Origin: Pisolithus tinctorius
Lineage: Eukaryota; Basidiomycota; Agaricomycetes; Boletales; Pisolithaceae
NCBI GenBank assembly: GCA_024663395.1
Contig: JANFAH010000023.1
Coordinates: 434,001-498,000, forward strand
Length of the DNA stretch: 64,000 nt
Direction: 5' to 3'
Shown: one piece after another, positions 56,683-64,000 of the stretch
Layout: each line of letters starts with the position of its first letter
Position numbering within the stretch: position 1 is the stretch's first letter
Notes under the pieces: generated by a model
Database searches by the model: none
What the model was told of the DNA's origin: nothing
Seen by the model: only the letters and a program-made list of their open reading frames with translations
Translations under genes and position numbers: made by a program

Positions 56683-57786
56683 ATGTACAACAAAACATTC
56701 ACACCGGGTTATGCATCGCTGAGCGTATCAACAGAACAACAGTCTCAGAGCCTGACATTCCGAATGGATTGTCATCTCGGCCACGGACATCATTCTGTAG
56801 CACCGGTCTATGGGTTTTCCAGCATCGATGTGCAGGAATCGCAATGTTTCATACCATTGACGTGGTAACTGTTATTCCTGCGTCAAATTCTGCTGACTCA
56901 CTTTTCGTTCTAGCGATGATCGTGCTGTCTCGATCCCCGAGGTCTGCAAGCCGCTTCCACTTTCAGTGTGGTATCCTAACACTTTTCTCGTGGGCACTGC
57001 AGTTGTCGGGTTGTCCGACTACGTCCGCTCCGCTTCTAGTGCCCAATTCAAGTCTACCTGCCCATCTAAACGGGGAACGATGTGTAAGTTGCTTTCCAGT
57101 GGCCTTGGCGTCCTCTCACCACATTCTCAGAGTGTGCAGGCCACATCACCGTTGGAGTATATTACTGGCGGAAATGGAACATCATCTCTCGTAAGTCGTG
57201 TGACAAGTACCCTTATTATCGTCATCCAAGTCAAGGTCTCTCCTGCTGTCAATCAGGGCTAGAACATGCAGGACCACGCCTCCGGTCACGTTATAAACTA
57301 CTACAATGCCACACCTTCCTTCCCGCACACAAGTCTTCCACCGCCCTATATTATAGCACAGTCGTCAGGATATTCGCAGGCAAACGTGGACATTTCGATA
57401 TTCAGAGATCTAGTCCATGACTCCGTTGAACCCATGACGGGCCTGAGCTCTATGCCCGCCTTTCATGATTACACTGCAGGCCAGGTGTTCGACTCAAATG
57501 CGTCGGGGCTTTCGAGCCAACTAACTATCGTCCTTGCTTGAGGAACAGTATCTGTCAGATGGCTTCAACCACAACGCTCCACTGCCTCTGGAACAGGCCC
57601 AAACAGAGATGGCAGCGCCAGATCAGGTTCTCTTTAATTTTCCGAGGCAACTGGTCAAAAAGTGGGTCATCACTCCAACATTCCAACATGCGTTGCCCCA
57701 CTAATTCGCTCCTAGAACAAACCTTCCGACCCCTATTCCTTACGCATGCCCAACCCCAACCCAATCCCACTCAACCTCTTACTTCA
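56683..57786 (+). pseudogene. Type 1 double zinc-finger gene, block D copy, cut off by a LINE
   Basis: The first exon is the best of the three (MYNKTFTPGYASLSVSTEQQ, ending CFIPLTW at a donor GTAACTG near 56866). The following exon (CDDRAVSIPEVC, VGLSDYVRSASS) is open, as is PLEYITGGNGTSS. A TAG replaces Trp in VNQG-NM (about 57261), so it was probably dead already. Homology to block C ends at 57786 within the Pro-rich exon, where LINE sequence begins; the finger domain is not present. Confidence 0.8.
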
Positions 57787-57861
57787 GAAACACTTCTTGA
57801 CTCCGCTCCGCGTGGCACCCCGACTAGGACCCCGAAAAATTCCTTGACCCCGTTGTGCTAG

Positions 57862-59685
57862 CCACAGAAGCAGAGCCCGTTGCTGCCAACAGTGATGTAC
57901 AGAAACGTCTTTCTAGAACGCCAAAGCCCACCCCTGCACACACTCTCCCAGTCACGCAGGAGCCGGAAGATGCTCTCACACCCGCCGCCCACGACCTCAA
58001 CAGGGCGAACAACCCTGAGGTCTAACTCCCATGCCATGCCAGGACCCCAGGCAGCACCTCGCGAGTCAGGATCCACTCTGCATGGCAAGACCACCAGAAG
58101 CAGTGGACTACCCATCGAAGACATCATCAACGACCCAGATGCAGAAATAAAAGACACGGACTCAGCAAGAAAATTCCTAGACCAGCTGTATACCGTACAC
58201 GGAGACCTGATAACACCAGAACACCTGTCCCAAGCCCTGTTCTACATTTCGCAAAGCAAAATGGTGAACAGCATGACACAATCGGCCATTCGAGCTACAG
58301 CATATCTAGTCAGAGACCTAGCAGCACCGGCAATAGCTGAATCTATAACCAAGGCAGTATTGAGCAAACTAGATGCCTCAGTCCTAATTGCCATATCACT
58401 GCACATTGGCAAAATCATGTCAACCGCAGAGAAACTCGAAACTGCCAATGAACAAATCACAACACTAAGCGCTGAGATCGCCAAGAACGCTGGAACCCAT
58501 GATACCACTGCAGGCAACATGAGCCTCGAACTCCTCGAAGGTAAGGTACAAAAGCTCACTGACGATGTAGGGTCGATCAAAACTGCAATAGAAGAAGTCA
58601 AAGACCACCTCAAAACCCAAACACCCCTGGCACCGTTCCCAACACCATACAGAGATGCCCTAGCCACGTACACTGCTAATCCGAACCAGATCCCACTGGG
58701 CAAACGCCCAACACAGGAACATGCTAAGGCCCACACTGCTATCAGAGACAGACAGATACTGATCGACCCCGACAGAGATCACCCAATATTCAATGATTCC
58801 ACCAAGAGAGAGACAGCCATTGACCTCATCAAGCAAGCAATAGAAGCAGTAGACAGGGTAGATGGCCCCAAAATCCAACTGAAATCAATTGCCCACCTAT
58901 GAAACAACGGCATCCTCCTCGAGCTCAACAGTCAAGAAGCCGCAGCATGGATCAAAAAAGTCCCCAACAGAGCTACCTTCCTGGAGAAACTAGGAGGCAT
59001 GACCACGATCAAAGACAGGATGTACAGCATCGTAATCCCATTCCTCTCAACTGTGACTGACCTAGATTGCCCTGACACACTACGTGAAATGGAAACCGAG
59101 AACAACATCCTGACGGGTTCCATAAGCCAGATCAAATGGATCAAAGACCTGACCAAACAATCCCCCAACCAATGTGTAGCACACGCACTAGCAGCCTTCG
59201 CCTCTCCCAAGACAGCTAACCAGATCATCAGGGACGGCCTCTACTGGGGCCTGGACAGGCTACGTCTGCATAAGGACAAAAAGGAATCAATCTGTTGCCT
59301 CAAATGTCAGCAAATAGGTCATCCGGCAAAAGACTGCAAACAAGAAGCGGACATCTGCAGCATATGCGCTCAACTCCACCGTACACAGACATGTAACTCA
59401 CCCACCATATACTGTGCAAACTGCCAGAGCGACACCCACCCCAGCTCAGACAGAAACTGCCCTGCTTTTATCAGAAAATGCAATGCCATGAATGACTGCA
59501 CCCCAGAAAACCACATGCCATACTTCCCCACCACGGATGACTGGACCCAAGTTGAGCTCCCCCCATGTCCCACAGATCCCATCAGGCAAACCAGACCCCT
59601 GCTAATGCAACCAGCCCCTCAAGGCCAAATGAGACAAATGACGCTGGGTGAAGTGATGCACTTCCACACCATCGCCCCAAGATGA
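57862..59685 (+). pseudogene. LINE ORF1, gag-like protein with zinc knuckles
   Basis: Main frame 57880-59685, about 600 codons, with one TGA at 58900-58902 (after KSIAHL). The N-terminal 60 codons are uncertain because the conserved-looking peptide switches frame there (indels). A helical coiled-coil region (EKLETANEQITTLSAEI, VQKLTDDVGSIKTAIEEV) is followed by a second domain (ELNSQEAAAWIKKVPNR) and three knuckles: CCLKCQQIGHPAKDC, CSICAQLHRTQTC and CANCQSDTHPSSDRNC. Such proteins bind the element RNA. It ends 154 bases before ORF2. Confidence 0.85.
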
Positions 59686-59839
59686 GGCCAGAACATCAAC
59701 AGAATACGCAGAGGCAGGGGAGTTCCCACTCCCCATAACTTAGGACTGTACCACCCACTACCCCCCCCGACCCACTCCCCATCCCATGCCCACAGCAAAC
59801 CCAACGCCAGCAGACAACCCCCCCCCCTGACCCTCTTGA

Positions 59840-62800
59840 ATGATGAACGACAACCGACAACAAGACAACGCCCTAAACAACCTACGCATCTGGCAACAAA
59901 ACCTTAATAACTCCCATATAGCCCTACACTCACTTATTAACAGCCAAGCTGCAGACGATTGGGACATAATAGCCCTGCAGGAACCCCCCATCGACAAAAT
60001 CGGAAACACAAGAGCAAATACACGATGGAGAGTAGTATACCCATCATCAAAGCTAAATCAAGGTGAAAAACACAGAGCAGTAACTCTAGTTAACGCAAAG
60101 ATAAGCACTAACATATGGGAACAGATCACATTCCCATCGGCCGACGTAGTAGTAACAAAGCTGAGAACCACAAAAGGGATGTACACGCTGTTCAACGTAT
60201 ACAACGACTGCAAACATGACCGAACGATCGACAAACTGGGGACATACCTAGCAACCAACATAAGAATCGCACAGCTAACGGCGAATGATGGGATGATGTG
60301 GTTAGGAGACTTCAACAGGCACCACCCAATGTGGGACGAGGAGTGAAACCATCACCTGTTCACAGTGACAGTGCTCACATCAGCGCAGAAGTTGCTCGAC
60401 CTGGTAGCGGACTACAGTATGATACAAGCCCTCCCCAGGGGGACACCGACCCTCCAGTCCTCCTCAATGGGAAACTGGACACGCCCAGACAACGTCTTTT
60501 GCACAGAGTCGATGCTGGAAGGCCTGACCAGCTGTGACACTAGTCCAGAAAACCGTGGCCCCAACACTGACCACCTTCCAGTGCTAACACAGCTAGACAT
60601 AGGACTCACACCAATGGAATTGACCCCCTCCTACAACTTCCGGGAGGTCGACTGGAAGAAATTCAACAAGACACTCCAAGCCGAGTTAGCAAGGATAGGA
60701 CCACCAGCGATAATACCTAATGAAAGAGAGTTCCAAAGGACGGTGGGGGGCGTTGAAACAGTGCTACACAGAACGTTGGAAAAGGAGGTCCCAAGGATAC
60801 ACCCTCACCCGCACAAAAAATGCTGGTGGACAAGGGAACTGACAACACTACGCAACGACCTGAAAATGCTAAGTAAAGCCTCCTATGTTTTCCAGGCAAT
60901 CTGCGATCACCCCAGTCACAGACTACACAAGGAGAAAGCAAAAGATTACGAAAAAGCCATCCAATCAGCCAAAAAATCTCACTGGAGGGACTGGCTGGAA
61001 GAAGCAAACAACGAAGACCTGTGGATAGCTAATGGGTACATATCCAAACCGTATGGAGATGGCAGTAAGGCCCGTATACCAACACTCAGAAAGATCGACG
61101 ACAAGGGCGTAGCCACCATGGTCAGCTCAAACGAAGGCAAAAGCAAAGTGTTCATGCAAGCGCTCTTCCCTCCCCCCCCTCCCCACTCGTCAGTCCCGCA
61201 GAACTATGACTACCCCCAGCCAGCAGCCCGCTGGTCTACCATCACACGAGACCAACTACAACGCATGATCAAGAACCTCAGCCCCTACAAGGCCCCAGGA
61301 CCAGATGGGGTAGCCAACGTCGTGTTCCAGAAGTCCACCATCCTTTCCAAATACCTGATACATCTCTTCAATGCAGCAGTAACACTATGAACATATTACG
61401 ACCTGTGGAGGGAATCCATAACGGTAATCCTATGCAAGCCGGGCAAAGCAGACTATACAACACCTAAAGCCTATCAACCAATAGCATTGCTCAACACCAC
61501 CGCAAAACTACTGTCAGCTATAGTAGCCAACAACACATCATTCATACTCAAAAAATACCAACTGCTCCCGCCGACACACTTTGGTGGAAGACCGGGACGA
61601 TCAACCGAAGACTCACTGCTCCTGCTCGAAACCACAGTATGGCACACCTGGCGACGAGGAAAAGTAGCCTCCATGCTATTCTTGGACATAGAAGGAGCCT
61701 TCCCAAATGCGGTCACCAACTACCTGTTGCACAACGTGAGAAAGAGAGGCTTACCACCGGAGATAGTAAAGTACATGGAAAGATTGCTGACAAACAGAAG
61801 AACCAAGATATGTTTCGACGACTATGAATCCGAGTGGTTCGATGTGAAGAATGGTATAGGACAAGGAGATCCACTTTCTATGATACTATACGTCATCTAC
61901 AGCTTGGACCTAGTAGAAATGGCCAATGGCAAAAACAAACTAACACTTGCTTTTGTAGACGACACCGCTCTCATCGCCATAGGAAAAACGTTCAAAGAGA
62001 CTCACGCAACACTAAAAAGCATGATGGAACGCGAAGACGGAGCCTACGCATGGTCCGAAAGTCACAACTCCCGCTTCGAAACTAGCAAGTTCGCCCTCAT
62101 GGACTTCACACTCAGCAGAAACAAACCCAGACCACCACTAACGCTAAGAGGTTCTACCATAAATCCAACGCATACTCACAAGTTCTTAGGTGTAATACTG
62201 GACCAGGAACTAAGGTGGAAGGCACAGGCAGCCCAAGCGATAGCCAAGGGAACGAAACAAGCCCTGCTCCTGAGAAGACTGTTGTCAACCTCCTGGGGAA
62301 TCCCCACAAAACTCATGCGCCAACTCTACCAAGCAGTAGTAGTCCCGAAAGTAATGTATGCCGCTCCAGTATGGCTCCAACCAGCCTACTCTGGAGACCA
62401 CTCCTCCTGTTTGAGAGGATTGAAAGGCATAGTGAAACATATCACAATGATCCAAAGAACAGCAGCACTGGCGGTAACGGGAGCCATAAGAACTACACCT
62501 ACTGACACCCTACTAGCACATGCCAACATACCACTGGCGACCCTACTCATTCAACACATGTTGTATAAAGCCGCCCTCCACATATCAACTTTACCAGACA
62601 TGCACCCTCTTCACCTGCACATCAAAAGAACGGCAAAAAGAAACATTAAACGCCACAGAACTGCGCTCCACCAACTAATCCATGATCTAGAAATCTCCCC
62701 AGGCTCAATCGAGACGATCCACCCATGCCCAATACCACCAAGCGCATGCCCTTCACACTCGACTGTCATTGCTCCCAGCAAAAAAGATGCAATAAGAGAC

Positions 62801-63739
62801 TTCGCACAGACAAATGACCAAATGCTGATATTCACAGATGGATCAAGCATGGAAGGAGGAACGGGAGCAGCAGCTGTCCTATACGTCAACTTCAAGCACA
62901 TCGTCACACTGCGTCACCACTTAGGCCAGGTGTCAGAACACACTGTGTTCGAGGCAGAAGCAGTAGTGCTCCTTCTAGCAGCACACATACTAGCCACCAG
63001 AGATGAGGTCACATACCCGGCCTCGGTGCTCGTAGACAACCAGGCAGTCATCAGATCCAGTGAGTGCCCCTCAGCTAAACCAGGACATCACCTACTGTTA
63101 CAGTTCAGATTGATGATCCACAAAACCCGCAACGAAGAACATCTACCAAGAGAGAGCATCACACTCCGATGGATAGCTGGACACATGGAAGTGGAGGGAA
63201 ATGAACTAGCGGATAGAGAAGCGAAACTCGCAGCAAAAAGAGCAGAAACCACAAGCCCACCAGGAGACCTACCACTGTTCCTAAACAAGCGACTCCCCGT
63301 CAGCGCCTCCACCCTTAAACAATACCACGCTGTGAGACTAAAAGCACTATGGAAGAAAGAATGGCAAAAATCCCCTCGCCACGACCACGTATCCATGATA
63401 GACCCCCTACTCCCAGGAGCTTTGTACACAAAACTAGTCGCCTCGCTACCCAAAAGACAGGCCGGACTGTACATACAACTACAAACAGGACACATACCAC
63501 TTAACAAACATCTGCACTGTTTTAAACAAAGCGACACTCCCATGTGCCTGCAGTGCAGGGAGACCACTCCCAAGGACATACATCACTTCCTTTTCCAGTG
63601 CCCCAGATATGACAGAGACCAGCACATACTCTGCAACACACTGGGAAGAGATGCCACATCACTATCCTACATCCTCTCCAACGCAGCAGCACAGTCACAC
63701 CTGTTCAAATACATTTCAGCTACGAAAAGACTACCATAA
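59840..63739 (+). pseudogene. LINE ORF2: endonuclease, reverse transcriptase, RNase H
   Basis: One frame, 1,300 codons, with two premature stops, both TGA (60344-60346 and 61388-61390). Endonuclease of the AP type: IWQQNLNNS, ALQEPP, WLGDFNRHHPMW and TDHLPV. Reverse transcriptase: KPGKADYTTPKAYQPIALLN, LFLDIEGAFPNAV, GIGQGDPLSM and the FVDDTALIA centre. RNase H: FTDGSSMEGGTGAAAVLY, FEAEAVVLL, VDNQAVI and GHMEVEGNELADREAK, with the D, E, D, H, D residues in place. The C-terminal CLQC-x8-HHFLFQCPRY is the usual Cys/His end. With only two point lesions it is one of the youngest wrecks in the window. Confidence 0.93.
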
Positions 63740-64000
63740 CAAACACCAGGTGAGGTATTCAAATAACACCATGGTAAATGATAAAGCCCAGCACAGGACC
63801 AGAACAATTGTCAGCAGACCAAACATGTACTCAGCGTAAACACCACCTGCATCGACACTCACATCCCCCCTCCCCCCACCCGACTGACACACATGAGATC
63901 AGATGTGTTCCATAAACCAATCACCCTGGTTATAAGCTATAACCTCCTAAAAGTGCCTCAAAGACCACCAAAAAACCCACCCTACCATTGCAGATGCAAC
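63740..64000 (+). other. LINE 3' untranslated region (cut by the window end)
   Basis: C- and A-rich, without a frame, running to the right edge. A C-rich tract lies near 63867-63883. No poly(A) or simple-repeat tail is reached. Confidence 0.7.

Larger units (their letters stand above)
5117..57786 (+). repeat. Tandem array of an 11-14 kb multigene unit (blocks A-D)
   Basis: Homologous stretches recur in the same order: type 1 zinc-finger gene (about 14.2, 42.7, 56.5 kb), type 2 (5.1, 16.1, 46.4 kb), minus-strand gene X (6.4, 16.6, 47.5 kb), PRODH (7.8, 17.9, 48.9 kb), exon Z (21.3, 51.9 kb), type 3 (10.6, 22.5, 53.0 kb) and minus-strand gene Y in the following spacer (12.6, 24.7 plus 41.7, 54.8 kb). 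Intergenic DNA is also conserved, so whole segments were copied rather than single genes. The 25108-41602 stretch is a later insertion. I did not compute identities, and the left limit may lie further left. Confidence 0.85.
57787..64000 (+). mobile_element. Tad-like LINE retrotransposon (3' end outside the window)
   Basis: Two consecutive reading regions in the order of Tad-clade elements: a zinc-knuckle ORF1 and an ORF2 with endonuclease, reverse transcriptase, RNase H and a terminal Cys/His motif. The left border is where similarity to the block C type 1 gene stops. Because ORF1 begins nearby, the element is probably near full length. No 3' tail or target duplication is visible before the window ends. 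Confidence 0.92.

Noticed and set aside
60058..60315. Long minus-strand frames across the LINE and gypsy coding regions
   Set aside because: They are antisense shadows of well-identified domains with no motif of their own. The exception I kept is 33567-34797, which has an ATG, an intron and a Cys cluster.

Overview
The window looks like nuclear DNA of a filamentous basidiomycete, probably an Agaricomycete mushroom. Evidence: genes split by many 45-80 nt GT-AG introns, a fungal mitochondrial proline dehydrogenase, and a dense load of element families typical of Agaricomycetes (Ty1/copia, self-primed chromodomain Ty3/gypsy, Plavaka-type DNA transposon, Tad-like LINE with RNase H). I see no rRNA, tRNA or CRISPR array. 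All names come from reading translations by eye; no database search was run.

The backbone is a tandem array of an 11-14 kb unit, seen as blocks A (about 5.1-14.1 kb), B (14.2-25.1 kb, its last spacer resuming at 41.6 kb), C (42.6-56.4 kb) and the start of D (56.5-57.8 kb). In order, a full unit has: a plus-strand zinc-finger gene (type 1), a second zinc-finger paralogue (type 2), a degenerate minus-strand multi-exon gene (X), proline dehydrogenase (PRODH), a conserved short first exon (Z), a third zinc-finger paralogue (type 3), and traces of another minus-strand gene (Y). Each copy has decayed differently. Type 2 is open only in A (404 aa). PRODH is open only in B (seven exons, 611 aa). Type 3 is open in B and C (both 512 aa, same six-exon structure). 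No type 1 copy is clearly intact.

The array is broken by nested elements. At the left edge lies the end of a copia element and its 3' LTR. Between B and C sits a 16.5 kb DNA transposon (25113-41597) with 27-nt terminal inverted repeats and a 5-bp target duplication. It carries a minus-strand Plavaka-type transposase and two divergent accessory genes. Inside it, an 8.0 kb chromodomain gypsy element has split one accessory gene, and a 705-bp LTR element with only 27 bp between its LTRs sits in the transposase gene. Block D is cut by a LINE that runs to the right edge.

Most decay looks like loss of CpG: the premature stops I located in transposon proteins are all TGA, often where CGA would fit, and the two gypsy LTRs differ by about 31 transitions, nearly all at CpG/TpG/CpA sites. 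The history I infer is unit amplification, independent decay of copies, transposon entry between B and C, then LTR elements landing inside that transposon. The type 2, type 3 and PRODH copies that remain open may still supply mitochondrial proline oxidation and a family of likely DNA-binding proteins.
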